A program made the position numbers and the translations under genes. A DNA stretch of 64,000 nt from Nonomuraea spiralis. GTDB taxonomy: Bacteria; Actinomycetota; Actinomycetes; Streptosporangiales; Streptosporangiaceae. Where the stretch lies: positions 248,001 to 312,000 of the forward strand of contig NZ_BMRC01000003.1 in NCBI RefSeq assembly GCF_014648435.1, in the 5' to 3' direction. The first letter of the stretch is position 1, and each line of letters begins with the position of its first letter. The notes under the pieces are model-generated. The model was given only the letters and a program-made list of their open reading frames with translations. It was not told the DNA's origin and searched no databases. Below, in pieces: positions 1 through 8,932 of the stretch.

Positions 1-1187
1 GCCTGCTCCACGCCGCGCTCGCCTACGGGCTGCTGGCGGTCTCCGCCGTCGCCGCCGCCGTCATGGGCGACCCGCCGGCCGGCTCCAACGCCCTGGCCGC
101 CGCCGCGCCCTGGCTCGTCGCCCCCTGGCCCGTCCTGGCCGTCGCCGCCGCGCTCTGGCTGGCCGCCGTCCCGTGGCTGCATCCCCGGCGCCACCGGCTG
201 GCCGCCCTCGTCGTCCCGTACTACGTGCTGCTCGTGGCCCTTGCCGCCGCGCTGGCGGCTGGGAACCCGGCCTTCGTCGTGTTCGCCTCGCTCGGCCACC
301 CTCTGGCCGTCGCCCTGCTCCCCACCCGCCTGGTGATGGCGGGCGTCACACTCACCGCCGTGGTCGTCGTCGCGGCCCAGGCCGGTCCCGGGGCGCCCGC
401 CGGGCTGTTCGCCGTGGCCGGCGGCATCGCCGTCCCGCTGGTCCTGGCCGGCTGGTACGTCTCCGCCGAGTCCGACAAACGCCGCCGGCTGATCGGCGAG
501 CTGCGTACCGCCATGGCCGAGAACGCGGACCTGCACGCCAGGCTCCTCGACCAGGCCAGGCGGGCGGGCGTGCTCGACGAGCGCCACCGCGTGGCCGGCG
601 AGATCCACGACACCGTCGCCCAGGACCTCGCGGCCCTGATCGGCCAGCTCGGCGCGGCCGACCGCGCCACCGCCGACCCCGAACGCCGCCGCCACCTCGA
701 CCAGGCGGCCCGGCTGGCCCGCCAGAGCCTGGCCGAGACCCGCAGATCCGTACGCGCCCTGAGCCCCGGGCCCCTGGAGGACGCGAGGCTCCCCGACGCT
801 CTCGGCCGTATGGCCGGGTCGTGGGCCCAGACCGCGGGCGTACGCCTCGACGTCGAGGTGACCGGCACCCCGGTGGCCCTGGCCGCCGACGTCGAGGCCA
901 CGCTGTTCCGCATCGCCCAGGAAGCGCTGGCCAACGTCGCCAAGCACGCCGATGCCACCAGGACGGCCCTGACTCTGTCGTACACGGACGAAGTCGTCAT
1001 GCTCGACATCCGTGACGACGGGCGCGGATTCGTCCCGCAGGCGGCCGCTGACGGCTTCGGACTGGAAGGCATGCGACGCCGCGCCCGCGCCGTGGGTGGC
1101 ACCCTGGAGATCGAGACCGGGCCGGGCCGGGGGACCGCCGTGGCCGCGGCCGTCCCCGTCATACCCGCGGAAGGCGGACGACCGTGA
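1..1187 (+). CDS. Sensor histidine kinase, NarL-type two-component system (5' end outside window)
   Basis: The reading frame is open from base 3 and the first residues are already hydrophobic, so the true start lies upstream; the first in-window ATG (base 63) is probably internal. Several membrane segments occupy the first ~150 residues. A dimerisation/phosphoacceptor HisKA_3 helix follows, with an EIHDT H-box whose His codon is near base 606. The HATPase domain shows an N-box (EALANVAKHA), a DIRDDGRGF G1 motif and a GFGLEGMRRRA G2 motif. The family autophosphorylates on His and passes phosphate to a NarL-type regulator. The stop overlaps the next start by 4 bases (GTGA), so the two are co-translated partners. 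The signal sensed is unknown. Confidence 0.93.
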   Translation, partial: LLHAALAYGLLAVSAVAAAVMGDPPAGSNALAAAAPWLVAPWPVLAVAAALWLAAVPWLHPRRHRLAALVVPYYVLLVALAAALAAGNPAFVVFASLGHPLAVALLPTRLVMAGVTLTAVVVVAAQAGPGAPAGLFAVAGGIAVPLVLAGWYVSAESDKRRRLIGELRTAMAENADLHARLLDQARRAGVLDERHRVAGEIHDTVAQDLAALIGQLGAADRATADPERRRHLDQAARLARQSLAETRRSVRALSPGPLEDARLPDALGRMAGSWAQTAGVRLDVEVTGTPVALAADVEATLFRIAQEALANVAKHADATRTALTLSYTDEVVMLDIRDDGRGFVPQAAADGFGLEGMRRRARAVGGTLEIETGPGRGTAVAAAVPVIPAEGGRP

Positions 1188-1792
1188 GAGTGCTCATCGT
1201 GGACGACCACCCGATCGTGCGCGACGGGCTGCGCGCCGCCCTGGGCGCCGAACCCGGGCTGGAGATCGTGGGCGAGGCGGGCGACGGCGCCGAGGCCGTC
1301 CGGCTGTCCGCCGAGCTGCGGCCCGACGTCGTCCTCATGGACCTGCGCATGCCCGGCATGGACGGCCTGGCCGCGATCAGGGAGCTGAGCGGGAGCGGGC
1401 CGCGCGTGCTGGTGCTCACCACGTTCGACACCGACATCCTGCCCGCGCTGGAGGCCGGGGCCAGTGGCTACCTGCTGAAGGACGCCCGCCCGGAGGAGCT
1501 GGTACGCGCCGTGCGGGCCACGTACGAGGGGGAGACCGTGCTCGCCCCCGCCGTGGCCGGGCGGCTGGCCGACCACGTACGCAGGCCGCCGAGGGCGGCG
1601 CTCAGCGGGCGCGAGCTGGAGGTGTTGCGGCTGGTGGCCCGGGGCGCGACCAACAGGGAGGCGGCGGCCGAGCTGTTCATCAGCGAGGCCAGCGTCAAGA
1701 CCCACCTGCTGCACGCCTACGCCAAGCTCGACGTCCGCGACCGCGCCGCCGCCGTGGCCGAGGCCTTCCGCCGCGGGCTGCTCGGCGGGTAG
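1184..1792 (+). CDS. NarL/FixJ-family response regulator
   Basis: A 202-residue regulator with an N-terminal receiver domain (residues 1-120) and a C-terminal LuxR-type helix-turn-helix (about 135-198). The acidic pocket is VDD at 6-8, the phosphoacceptor is Asp53 in LMDLRMPGMDG, the switch Thr lies in VLTTFD and the conserved Lys in LLKDA is near residue 99. The HTH begins at LSGRELEVLRLVARG. The GTG start overlaps the kinase stop by 4 bases, which fixes the start and pairs the two genes. Targets cannot be read from the sequence. Confidence 0.95.
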   Translation: MRVLIVDDHPIVRDGLRAALGAEPGLEIVGEAGDGAEAVRLSAELRPDVVLMDLRMPGMDGLAAIRELSGSGPRVLVLTTFDTDILPALEAGASGYLLKDARPEELVRAVRATYEGETVLAPAVAGRLADHVRRPPRAALSGRELEVLRLVARGATNREAAAELFISEASVKTHLLHAYAKLDVRDRAAAVAEAFRRGLLGG

Positions 1793-1805
1793 CGTCTGCG
1801 GGCCC

Positions 1806-2384
1806 ATGGACGAATTCCGTATGCGCGGGGGCGGCCTGGCCCGCTTCGCCGCCCCGTTCGCCGCGCCCCTCGTGCTCTTCTTCGCCGTCTGCCTGCTGCT
1901 CGGGGCCGTCCTCACCGGCAGCTCCGCGCTGGGCGTGGTGATCGGCGCGCTCGCCACGGCGGCCCTGTTCGGGGTGCTCGCCGTCAAACACCGCCGCCTG
2001 GTCGCGGGCACCGTGGTGCGCTTCTCGGACGAGGGCGTCGAGCTGGCCGACTCCCGCGGCTTCCGGGTACGCCTGCGCTGGCCCGACCTCACCAGGATCG
2101 ACGTGGTGGACACGCAGTTGGCCGACCCCAGGAGCATGGGCCGCCCCGGCGGCGCCCGCGTACGGGTCCAGGCCCTGCGCTCGGTCGGGCTGGTCGGCTG
2201 GGGCGAACGTACGCTCCCGCCGCGCGTACCCGGCTGGATGCGCGAGCGCCTGGCCCGCGTGCCCGCCGACCCCGCCACCGGACGCCCCGAGGTCGCGATC
2301 CCGCTGGGCGAGATCGACCCGCTGTGGGAACGCGGCCCGATGGGCGACCGGGTGCGCCGCCACAGGCCCGATCTGATGCGCTGA
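1806..2384 (+). CDS. Small membrane protein with a PH-like cytoplasmic domain
   Basis: A 192-residue protein starting 13 bases after the response regulator. Residues about 13-62 form two hydrophobic helices (PFAAPLVLFFAVCLLLGAV and a second one ending before KHRR). The remainder is a basic soluble region in which 'VRFSDEGVELADSRGFRVRLRWPDLTRID' resembles the strands of bacterial PH-like (YcxB/PH) domains. Function is unknown. It is probably transcribed with the two-component genes. Confidence 0.75.
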   Translation: MDEFRMRGGGLARFAAPFAAPLVLFFAVCLLLGAVLTGSSALGVVIGALATAALFGVLAVKHRRLVAGTVVRFSDEGVELADSRGFRVRLRWPDLTRIDVVDTQLADPRSMGRPGGARVRVQALRSVGLVGWGERTLPPRVPGWMRERLARVPADPATGRPEVAIPLGEIDPLWERGPMGDRVRRHRPDLMR

Positions 2385-2392
2385 TAAGCGGT

Positions 2393-2422
2393 TTGGTTGT
2401 GGTCTGCGGGGTGCGGTAGAGT
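2393..2422 (+). promoter_or_regulatory. Putative vegetative promoter for the tRNA-Glu pair
   Basis: TTGGTT at 2393-2398 and TAGAGT at 2417-2422 are separated by 18 bases. This resembles a principal-sigma promoter and lies about 43 bases before the mature 5' end of the first tRNA. Confidence 0.5.
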
Positions 2423-2464
2423 TACCTGCGTCGCCGGGGAGACCCGGCACCAGCTTGTAAACAG

Positions 2465-2540
2465 GGTCCCGTCGTCTAGTGGCCCAGGACGCCGCCCTCT
2501 CAAGGCGGTAGCGCCGGTTCGAATCCGGTCGGGACTACCA
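2465..2540 (+). tRNA. tRNA-Glu(CTC), copy 1, CCA encoded
   Basis: A full cloverleaf. The acceptor arm GGTCCCG pairs with CGGGACT. The anticodon stem CCGCC/GGCGG encloses the loop CTCTCAA, so the anticodon is CTC and reads GAG. The T-arm is GCCGGTTCGAATCCGGT. The 3' CCA is encoded at 2538-2540. An almost identical copy follows after 19 bases. Confidence 0.97.
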
Positions 2541-2559
2541 CTGTCTCAAGCTGCGCGAA

Positions 2560-2632
2560 GGTCCCGTCGTCTAGTGGCCCAGGACGCCGCCCTCTCAAGG
2601 CGGTAGCGCCGGTTCGAATCCGGTCGGGACTA
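2560..2632 (+). tRNA. tRNA-Glu(CTC), copy 2, no encoded CCA
   Basis: The body matches copy 1 base for base, including the CTC anticodon, but the sequence after discriminator A2632 is CGT instead of CCA. This copy would need CCA addition by tRNA nucleotidyltransferase. It is intact and should be functional. Confidence 0.96.
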
Positions 2633-2642
2633 CGTCTTACCC

Positions 2643-2676
2643 AACGCTCCGATGCGTCAAGCATCCGGGGCGTTTT
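2643..2676 (+). terminator. Rho-independent terminator after the tRNA pair
   Basis: The arms AACGCTCCGATGC and GCATCCGGGGCGTT pair with one wobble and a single-base bulge around a GTCAA loop. A TTTT run ends the structure. Confidence 0.65.
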
Positions 2677-2701
2677 CGCGTTGTACGGGCCCGTCAACGC
2701 C

Positions 2702-2741
2702 GGCCGGGGCCCCCACGCGATGTCACGCGGGGGCCCCGGCC
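2702..2741 (-). terminator. Strong hairpin at the 3' end of the minus-strand gene 2749-4461
   Basis: GGCCGGGGCCCCC pairs with GGGGGCCCCGGCC (13 bp) and a further CGCG/CGCG helix closes the loop beyond one bulged A. There is no U-run, which is common for actinobacterial hairpin terminators. It lies between converging transcription units and may act in both directions. Confidence 0.65.
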
Positions 2742-2748
2742 GATCGGA

Positions 2749-4461
2749 TCACGCCGAGGAACGCGCCTTGAACAGGGCGCGGCGGGCCGCCTTGGCGATC
2801 TGCTTGTCGGGGTGGACCTGCGAGATCAGATCCAGCAGCTCCTCCACGTGCGCGTGCGGGATCTTCCAGATCACCTCGAGCAGGCCGTTGACCATGTCGG
2901 AGCCGATGTCCTGCAGGCTGCTGACGAACTCCGAACGCCCCAGCCCGGCCGAGATCGTCCACATGTCGAGGATGAGCCAGTGGGTGTCGTCCTGGGTGGG
3001 CTCGGGCGCGCCCTCGACGCCGAGCTGGCTCAGGTGCGTGGCCGCGTAGGGCCGCAGGGACGGCTGCTTGAGCGCCGCCTGCCAGGCCGGTACGGCGGCC
3101 TCGCCGAGGGTGCCCACCACGCTGGCCGCCTGTACGCGGATCAGCGCGTCACTCTCGTCCTCGGCCGCCGCGTCGAGCAGCTCCTCGGCGGCCTTCTCCG
3201 GCTCCCTGAGCCGCATCCAGGCCGCGAACTCGGCGTCGGCCTCGTCCTCGGGCAGCTCGGCGCTGAGCGCGAGCAGCTCGTGGGCGCTCATCGACTCGAT
3301 CGCGGGCCGCGCGTCGACCTCGATGTCGGCGTCGTCAACCAGGTGGACGACGCCTTCGGTGCCGAGCGGGGTGAGGCTCACCGTGGTGCCCTCGACCGCG
3401 ATCATGCCGTAGCCGACCAGCCAGTCGATGGCGGGGGCCAGCGGGTCGCCGGCCGCCTCCCAGGCGTCGCCGCCCAGCTCGTCGAGGTCGGCGGCGGCCT
3501 CGGCCAGCTCGCGGGCCAGCTCGTCGCGCTCGCGCGAGCCGCCGGCCAGCAGCAGCCTGACCAGCAGGCCCCGGGTCAGGCCGGCCAGCGCCATGGTGAG
3601 GTCGTCGTCGTCGAGCTCGGGGTCGCCGTAGTCGACCGAGTGCAGGCCGAGCATCCAGGCGTCGAGGACGTCCTCGTCGTCGTCGAACGGCCACTCGGCG
3701 GTGTCGTCCTGGACGGCCACCGTGTTGCCCTCGCCCGGTTCGAGGAACTCCAGGTCGACGGCCAGGTTCCAGATGTTCCACAGGTAGGGGACGGCCTCGG
3801 CGACCGGACCGTCGGTCTCGGGCCTGGGCAGGCCGATGGTGGTCAGGGCCTCCTCCACCTCGGTGTCGGTGAGCAGGGTGTCCTCACCGACGCGGCGGCC
3901 GGAGCCCACCCACAGCGCCAGGTCGCGGGCCTTGGCGACCAGCGGCGACTGGCGGGCGGCCGCGGCCAGCTCGGAGTCGGGCCGCAGCCTGATCGTGTCG
4001 AGCTCGGCCAGCTCGTCGGCGAACGCCTCGAAGTCGCCCAGGTCGCCTGTCTCCTCCTCGTCGTCACCCGCGCCGTCCTCGTCGAGCAGGTCTTCCATGA
4101 GCTCGACGAACTCGTCCTCGACGTCGTCGAGCTCGGCCTGCAACTCGGCGAGCGAGTCGGAGCCCTTGGCGAGCCTGCCGGTCTGGGAGAGGAACGTCAG
4201 GTACGCGTCGACGGCGGGAAGCATGCCGTCGGCGGCGGCGTCGGGATCCTCCACGACCTTCGGCATGCGGTCGAGCAGCAGGTTGCGCAGGTCGGCACGC
4301 TTCCACGTGCCGAGGTCCTGCGAGAAGGCGAGACGGTGCCACAGAGCGGCGGGCCCCACGAGCTCGGGGTCGCTGTCGGGCGCGTTGGAGTGCGCCCACA
4401 TGATGAACTCTTCGAGCAGGGGTCGCAGCTCAGTGGCGGCTACCTCGATGCGATCTGTCAC
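2749..4461 (-). CDS. Acidic protein of unknown function with HEAT-like C-terminus
   Basis: A 570-residue protein with a GTG start. It is strongly acidic: the segment near residues 105-155 is almost all Glu/Asp, and further Asp-rich stretches occur near 255-290. The C-terminal third (for example VQAASVVGTLGEAAVPAWQ) looks like short HEAT-type helical pairs, and the N-terminus looks like a globular helical domain. No signal peptide or membrane segment is visible. No enzyme motif was recognised. From memory, proteins of this kind sit between tRNA-Glu and ndgR in related actinomycetes, but none has an assigned function that I know. Confidence 0.85.
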   Translation of the reverse strand: MTDRIEVAATELRPLLEEFIMWAHSNAPDSDPELVGPAALWHRLAFSQDLGTWKRADLRNLLLDRMPKVVEDPDAAADGMLPAVDAYLTFLSQTGRLAKGSDSLAELQAELDDVEDEFVELMEDLLDEDGAGDDEEETGDLGDFEAFADELAELDTIRLRPDSELAAAARQSPLVAKARDLALWVGSGRRVGEDTLLTDTEVEEALTTIGLPRPETDGPVAEAVPYLWNIWNLAVDLEFLEPGEGNTVAVQDDTAEWPFDDDEDVLDAWMLGLHSVDYGDPELDDDDLTMALAGLTRGLLVRLLLAGGSRERDELARELAEAAADLDELGGDAWEAAGDPLAPAIDWLVGYGMIAVEGTTVSLTPLGTEGVVHLVDDADIEVDARPAIESMSAHELLALSAELPEDEADAEFAAWMRLREPEKAAEELLDAAAEDESDALIRVQAASVVGTLGEAAVPAWQAALKQPSLRPYAATHLSQLGVEGAPEPTQDDTHWLILDMWTISAGLGRSEFVSSLQDIGSDMVNGLLEVIWKIPHAHVEELLDLISQVHPDKQIAKAARRALFKARSSA

Positions 4462-4519
4462 GCACTCAGGCTAGTGCGCCCACGAGGCAGTCGGCCCCCG
4501 AAATACGAGCTTTCGCCGA

Positions 4520-5236
4520 TCATGACGTGCGGCGCATGGCCTCGGTGATGCGTTCGGCGGCCGCCATGACGGGAACGGCGTGCAACCGGCCGGGCGCCCG
4601 GGTGAGCCGTTCGATGGGTCCGGAGACCGAGACGGCGGCGATCACCTTGCCCCCGCTGCCCCTTATGGGGGCCGACACGCTGGCCACCCCCTGCTCGCGC
4701 TCGCCGACGCTGTGGGCCCACCCGCGCCGCCGTACGGAGGCCAGGGTGGCGGCGGTGAACTTGGCGCCGCGCAGGCCCCTGTGCAGCCGGTCGGGCTCCT
4801 CCCAGGCCAGCAGGATCTGGGCCGCCGAGCCCGCCGTCATGGGCAGCGCCGACCCCACCGGGACGGTGTCGCGCAGGCCGCTGGCCCGCTCGGCAGCCGC
4901 CACGCAGACCCGCTCGTCACCCTGGCGGCGGTAGAGTTGCGCGCTCTCGCCGGTCAGGTCGCGCAGCTGGATCAGAACGGGCGAGGCCACCGCGAGCAGC
5001 CGATCCTCGCCGGCCGCCGTGGACAACTCCGACAGCCGCGGCCCGAGCACGAATCTTCCCTGTGTGTCGCGACTCACGATCCGGTGGTGCTCAAGGGCGA
5101 CGGCCAGCCGGTGGGCCGTGGGGCGGGCCAGGCCGGTGGCCTGGACGAGCTGAGCCAGGGAAGCGGGACCCGCTTCGAGGGCATTGAGTACAAGAACGGC
5201 CTTGTCGAGTACTCCGACTCCGCTAGAGTTGTCCAT
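4520..5236 (-). CDS. ndgR: IclR-family regulator NdgR/AreB
   Basis: A 238-residue protein that I recognise as NdgR from its start ([20 protein letters not shown]), its winged-helix HTH at about 10-65 ([17 protein letters not shown]) and the IclR effector domain (about 80-235). The start is set at the ATG whose complement is 5234-5236; a longer open frame upstream is antisense to leuCD. In streptomycetes NdgR controls leuCD and other amino-acid genes and antibiotic production. Its divergent position next to leuC, with only 63 bases between the two starts, supports the same role here. Confidence 0.93.
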   Translation of the reverse strand: MDNSSGVGVLDKAVLVLNALEAGPASLAQLVQATGLARPTAHRLAVALEHHRIVSRDTQGRFVLGPRLSELSTAAGEDRLLAVASPVLIQLRDLTGESAQLYRRQGDERVCVAAAERASGLRDTVPVGSALPMTAGSAAQILLAWEEPDRLHRGLRGAKFTAATLASVRRRGWAHSVGEREQGVASVSAPIRGSGGKVIAAVSVSGPIERLTRAPGRLHAVPVMAAAERITEAMRRTS

Positions 5237-5299
5237 ACACCGATACTGCCGTCTCGACATATGAGAAGGCAAGTCGGGGGCAATCTCAAGGAGGAGATC
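5237..5299. promoter_or_regulatory. ndgR-leuC divergent control region
   Basis: These 63 bases must hold both promoters. TCTC (5252-5255) and GAGA (5263-5266) form a short inverted repeat around CGACATA, with CATATG at its centre. This is a candidate NdgR site. A clear GGAGGAG ribosome site for leuC lies at 5290-5296. The exact promoter hexamers are not obvious. Confidence 0.5.
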
Positions 5300-6685
5300 A
5301 TGGGCCGCACACTGGCCGAGAAGGTCTGGGAGCAGCACGTCGTCCGCCGTGCGGAGGGCGAACCCGACCTGCTCTACATCGACCTGCACCTCATTCACGA
5401 GGTGACCAGCCCGCAGGCGTTCGACGGACTCCGTCTCGCCGGCCGGAAGGTGCGACGCCCCGATCTCACCATCGCCACCGAGGACCACAACGTCCCGACC
5501 GTGCTCGGCCCGATCTCCGACCCGGTGTCCAAGACCCAGGTCGAGACGCTGCGCAAGAACGCCGCCGAGTTCGGCGTCCGGCTGCACCCGATGGGCGACG
5601 CCGGCCAGGGTGTGGTGCACATCATCGGCCCGCAGTTCGGCCTGACCCAGCCGGGCATGACGATCGTGTGCGGCGACTCCCACACCTCCACCCACGGCGC
5701 CTTCGGCGGCATCGCGTTCGGCATCGGCACCTCCGAGGTCGAGCACGTCCTGGCCACCCAGACGCTGCCCGCCTACCGGCCGAAGACCATGGCCATCGAG
5801 GTCTCGGGCGAGCTGCCCGCCGGCGTCACCGCCAAGGACCTGATCCTGGCGATCATCGCCAAGATCGGCACCGGCGGCGGCCAGGGCTACATCGTCGAGT
5901 ACCGCGGCGAGGCCGTGCGCAAGCTCTCCATGGAGGGCCGCATGACCGTGTGCAACATGTCCATCGAGGCGGGCGCCCGCGCCGGCATGATCGCGCCGGA
6001 CGAGACCACGTTCGCCTACCTCAAGGACCGCCCCCACGCCCCCAAGGGCGCGGCGTGGGACCAGGCCGTCGAGTACTGGAAGTCGCTGCGCACCGACGAC
6101 GACGCCGTGTTCGACAAAATCGTGGAGATCGACGCCACGACCCTGACCCCGTACGTCACGTGGGGCACCAACCCCGGCCAGGGCCTGCCGCTGGGCGAGT
6201 CCGTGCCGAACCCCGACAGCTTCGCCGACCCGGTCGAGCGCTCGGCCGCCGAACGCGCGCTGGAGTACATGGGCCTGACCGCCGGAACGCCGCTGCGCGA
6301 GATCGAGGTCGACACCGTCTTCGTCGGCTCGTGCACCAACGGCCGCATCGAGGACCTGCGCTCGGCCGCCGAGATCCTGCGCGGCCGCCAGGTCACCACC
6401 CGCACGCTGATCGTGCCCGGCTCGATGCTGGTCAAGCTCCAGGCCGAGCAGGAGGGCCTGCACGAGGTCTTCAAGGCCGCCGGCGCCGAGTGGCGCGAGG
6501 CCGGCTGCTCGATGTGCCTCGGCATGAACCCCGACACCCTCGCGCCCGGCGAGCGCAGCGCCTCCACCTCCAACCGCAACTTCGAGGGCCGCCAGGGCAA
6601 GGGTGGCCGCACCCACCTGGTCTCGCCGCAGGTCGCCGCCGCGACCGCCGTCACCGGCCGCCTGACCGCCCCCGCCGACCTGTAA
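5300..6685 (+). CDS. leuC: 3-isopropylmalate dehydratase large subunit
   Basis: A 461-residue aconitase-family protein that isomerises 2- and 3-isopropylmalate in leucine biosynthesis with LeuD. Family motifs are intact: EDHNVPT near residue 61, [13 protein letters not shown], and the [4Fe-4S] cysteines in VGSCTNGR and [11 protein letters not shown]. The ATG at 5300 follows GGAGGAG at good spacing; in-frame sequence further upstream is antisense to ndgR. leuD starts 9 bases after the stop, so the two form an operon. Confidence 0.97.
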   Translation: MGRTLAEKVWEQHVVRRAEGEPDLLYIDLHLIHEVTSPQAFDGLRLAGRKVRRPDLTIATEDHNVPTVLGPISDPVSKTQVETLRKNAAEFGVRLHPMGDAGQGVVHIIGPQFGLTQPGMTIVCGDSHTSTHGAFGGIAFGIGTSEVEHVLATQTLPAYRPKTMAIEVSGELPAGVTAKDLILAIIAKIGTGGGQGYIVEYRGEAVRKLSMEGRMTVCNMSIEAGARAGMIAPDETTFAYLKDRPHAPKGAAWDQAVEYWKSLRTDDDAVFDKIVEIDATTLTPYVTWGTNPGQGLPLGESVPNPDSFADPVERSAAERALEYMGLTAGTPLREIEVDTVFVGSCTNGRIEDLRSAAEILRGRQVTTRTLIVPGSMLVKLQAEQEGLHEVFKAAGAEWREAGCSMCLGMNPDTLAPGERSASTSNRNFEGRQGKGGRTHLVSPQVAAATAVTGRLTAPADL

Positions 6686-6694
6686 GGAGAACCG

Positions 6695-7282
6695 ATGGAC
6701 GCCTTCACCACCCACACCGGTACGGCGGTGCCGCTGCGCCGCAGCAACGTCGACACCGACCAGATCATCCCGGCCGTCTGGCTCAAGCAGGTCAGCCGCA
6801 CCGGCTTCGAGAGGGGCCTGTTCGCCGCCTGGCGTGAGGACCCGACGTTCGTGCTGAACGACCCCTCCTACGAGGGCGGCTCGATCCTGGTCTCCGGCCC
6901 CGACTTCGGCACCGGCTCCTCCCGCGAGCACGCCGTGTGGGCCCTGCAGCAGTACGGCTTCCGCGTCGTGATCGCCGCCAGGTTCGGCGACATCTTCCGC
7001 AACAACTCCACCAAGATGGGCCTGCTGCCGGTCGTCCTGCCCGGCGAGAAGGTCGAGGCCCTCCAGGCGGCCGTCGAGGCCGACCCGAACCTCCAGGTGA
7101 CCGTCGACCTGGACGAACGCCAGGTCCGATGGGCCGACGAGGTCGTGTCGTTCGAGATCGACGACTACACCCGCTGGCGGCTGATGGAAGGCCTGGACGA
7201 CATCGGGCTGACCCTGCGGCACGCCGACGACGTGGCGGCGTACGAGAATGGTCGGCAGCCATGGCTGCCGACGACCGTCTAG
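6695..7282 (+). CDS. leuD: 3-isopropylmalate dehydratase small subunit
   Basis: A 195-residue swivelling-domain subunit that completes the LeuCD dehydratase. Typical motifs are [10 protein letters not shown] near residue 12, [17 protein letters not shown] and [11 protein letters not shown]. An AGGAGA ribosome site lies 5 bases before the ATG. The 3' end overlaps the next small ORF by 22 bases. Confidence 0.97.
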   Translation: MDAFTTHTGTAVPLRRSNVDTDQIIPAVWLKQVSRTGFERGLFAAWREDPTFVLNDPSYEGGSILVSGPDFGTGSSREHAVWALQQYGFRVVIAARFGDIFRNNSTKMGLLPVVLPGEKVEALQAAVEADPNLQVTVDLDERQVRWADEVVSFEIDDYTRWRLMEGLDDIGLTLRHADDVAAYENGRQPWLPTTV

Positions 7283-7488
7283 AGGACGACCAACTGGCGC
7301 GGCGGTTGCGCGAGGCGCACCGCCGCGTCCGCCTGCTTCCCGCCGCCGACAAGGAACGGGCGGCCCGCCGCTACCTGTCCATCTGCGATCTCGCCAAGCG
7401 CGATCCGGAAAGGGCGGCGGCCCGGCTCGACGCATTTCTGACCGCCCTCGACACGCCACGCGAGGGGGAAAACACGCACGGTGATTGA
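7261..7488 (+). CDS. Small charged helical protein downstream of leuD
   Basis: A 75-residue ORF ([20 protein letters not shown]...) starting inside the 3' end of leuD. It is rich in Arg, Glu, Asp and Leu, is predicted to be all-helical and has no signal peptide. Third-position GC is high, as in real genes of this genome. The overlap suggests translational coupling. Function unknown. A similar small ORF is, to my memory, found at this position in relatives. Confidence 0.65.
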   Translation: MAADDRLEDDQLARRLREAHRRVRLLPAADKERAARRYLSICDLAKRDPERAAARLDAFLTALDTPREGENTHGD

Positions 7489-7513
7489 GTTCCCCCGCGA
7501 TCCCGCCTACTTT
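7485..7513 (+). promoter_or_regulatory. Putative promoter of the HU gene
   Basis: TTGAGT (7485-7490) and TACTTT (7508-7513) are spaced by 17 bases, giving a 5' leader of about 65 bases for the HU gene. Confidence 0.5.
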
Positions 7514-7587
7514 CGAGCGCGTAAGGGGTTTCTACGTCGAACTCGTGAGCTGGAACCCCGAGCCGTCACTGGGGGAGCAGGACTTTC

Positions 7588-7887
7588 ATGAACAAGCGAG
7601 AGCTCGTCGACGCCATCACCGATCGAGTGGGCGACAAAAGGACGGCCACCGAGGCCGTCAACGCGGTAATCGAGGCCATCCAGAAGGCCGTGGCGAGCGG
7701 GGACAAGGTCTCGATCACGGGCTTCGGCGCGTTCGAGATGGTGAACAAGCCCGCCCGCACAGCCAGGAACCCGTCGACCGGCGCCGAGATCAAGGTCGCC
7801 GAGAGCTGGGCGCCTAAGTTCCGTCCCGGCTCTGAATTCAAGGACCTGGTGAACGAGGGCGGCAAGCAGGTCGGCAAGAAGAAGTAG
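7588..7887 (+). CDS. hup: DNA-binding protein HU
   Basis: A 99-residue histone-like protein that bends and compacts DNA as a dimer. It shows the family start MNKRELVDAI, the core ITGFGAFEMVNKPARTARNP and the beta-arm with the Arg/Asn-Pro tip. It ends in a short lysine tail (KQVGKKK) but lacks the long Lys/Ala tail of mycobacterial HupB. GGGGGAG precedes the ATG. It is followed at once by a strong terminator, so it is probably monocistronic and highly expressed. Confidence 0.97.
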   Translation: MNKRELVDAITDRVGDKRTATEAVNAVIEAIQKAVASGDKVSITGFGAFEMVNKPARTARNPSTGAEIKVAESWAPKFRPGSEFKDLVNEGGKQVGKKK

Positions 7888-7902
7888 TCTCAGCGGACAT
7901 CA

Positions 7903-7936
7903 CGCCCGGGCCGGTCGGCCCGGGCGTTCGCTTTTT
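7903..7936 (+). terminator. Rho-independent terminator of the HU gene
   Basis: CGCCCGGGCC (7903-7912) pairs perfectly with GGCCCGGGCG (7917-7926) around GGTC. TTCGC and a TTTTT run follow. Confidence 0.88.
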
Positions 7937-7961
7937 CCGGCATTCAGGTCCGGGCGCCCAT

Positions 7962-8168
7962 TCAGGCGCCGGGAACCGGGAACGTCGACAGCGTGATGAA
8001 GGTGATCTCCGGACCGTCCGTGACGAGATTCACGCGCTGCCCCGTACGCAGCAGCCGCAGCGGCCCCGCGTCGAAGGCGCGCGCGCCGAACTCCAGCACC
8101 GTCCCGTCGTCGAGGAAGACCGAGCCGGAACGGGTGACCTCGTCGAAGCTGCGTACCGTCGCCTGCAC
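7962..8168 (-). CDS. Small beta-rich (cold-shock/OB-like) protein
   Basis: A 68-residue protein with a GTG start. The sequence (QATVRSFDEVTRSGSVFLDDGTVLEFGARAFD...) alternates short strands and resembles a shortened cold-shock/OB fold, but the aromatic RNP motifs of true Csp proteins are absent. It sits 45 bases downstream of cofC on the same strand and may share its transcript. Function unknown. Confidence 0.7.
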   Translation of the reverse strand: MQATVRSFDEVTRSGSVFLDDGTVLEFGARAFDAGPLRLLRTGQRVNLVTDGPEITFITLSTFPVPGA

Positions 8169-8213
8169 GCCGACCAGCCTAAGCCGTCCGCCGCCGGACG
8201 GGCGAGAGGCCGC

Positions 8214-8852
8214 CTACCCGGCGTCCGGCCACAGGTCGGCGACCACCGCCGCCGTGTGCCTGCCCAGCCCCAGGACGAGCGCCGCGCGCAGGTCGTCGGG
8301 GGTGTCCACGTCCCGGCGGACCGAGTCGATGCCCGGCACGCACAGCTCCTTCGCGCCCCCGCCCAGATGCTTGGCCCGCGACTCGCCGCCGAACCTCGGC
8401 GCGAACGCCCGCCCCGGCAGGACGCCGTAGAACGTCGTGCCGACCTCCTGCGCGTCGGGCACGAACGACTGGTCGAACTCGGCCGCAGCGCCCAGCACCA
8501 CGGCCAGCTCGGCCGGTCGCAGGGCGGGCAGGTCGGCCTGGAGCGCGCCCACCCCGTCACCGGGCGCGACCCGTACGGCATGGGCCGCCCCCGTACGCAG
8601 CGCGGTGTTCAGCCCGCGGTCGGGGTCGTGCACCACCTCGGCCCCCAGCGCCCCCAGCGGGCCCGCCGCGGCCGGATCGGCGGTCACCACGATCACCCGC
8701 GCCACCGGCGGGCACGCCAGCGCCGCGGCCACCGTGTCGCAGGCCACCGCCACGGCCAGCCGAGTACGATGCGGCCCCGTCGCGGCCGCCAGCCGGGTCT
8801 TCGCCGCGACCAGCGTCTTCACCGGAATGACCAGAGACCAGCGGATGCTCAT
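8214..8852 (-). CDS. cofC: 2-phospholactate/phosphoenolpyruvate guanylyltransferase
   Basis: A nucleotidyltransferase of about 212 residues that activates 2-phospholactate or phosphoenolpyruvate with GTP for coenzyme F420 synthesis (CofC/FbiD family). It shows the N-terminal WSLVIPVKTL, a lysine in AAKTRLA, the LQADLPALRP segment holding the metal-binding Asp, and FGGESRAKH near the substrate site. I chose the ATG at 8852; an in-frame ATG at 8864 also fits. No other F420 gene lies in the window. Confidence 0.9.
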   Translation of the reverse strand: MSIRWSLVIPVKTLVAAKTRLAAATGPHRTRLAVAVACDTVAAALACPPVARVIVVTADPAAAGPLGALGAEVVHDPDRGLNTALRTGAAHAVRVAPGDGVGALQADLPALRPAELAVVLGAAAEFDQSFVPDAQEVGTTFYGVLPGRAFAPRFGGESRAKHLGGGAKELCVPGIDSVRRDVDTPDDLRAALVLGLGRHTAAVVADLWPDAG

Positions 8853-8932
8853 AGGCTTAAGCATCTCGCCTCGACATCCCACGCGGCCAACCGGGAGACT
8901 TGGGGCGCACTTCGTACGGGTTGGAGGAGACC

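Noticed and set aside
2560..2632. Second tRNA-Glu as a pseudogene
   Set aside because: The body is identical to the first copy; only the CCA is missing, which is normal when it is added after transcription.
5237..7459. Long upstream extension of ndgR on the minus strand
   Set aside because: The extension is antisense to leuCD; ndgR homologues begin at [10 protein letters not shown].
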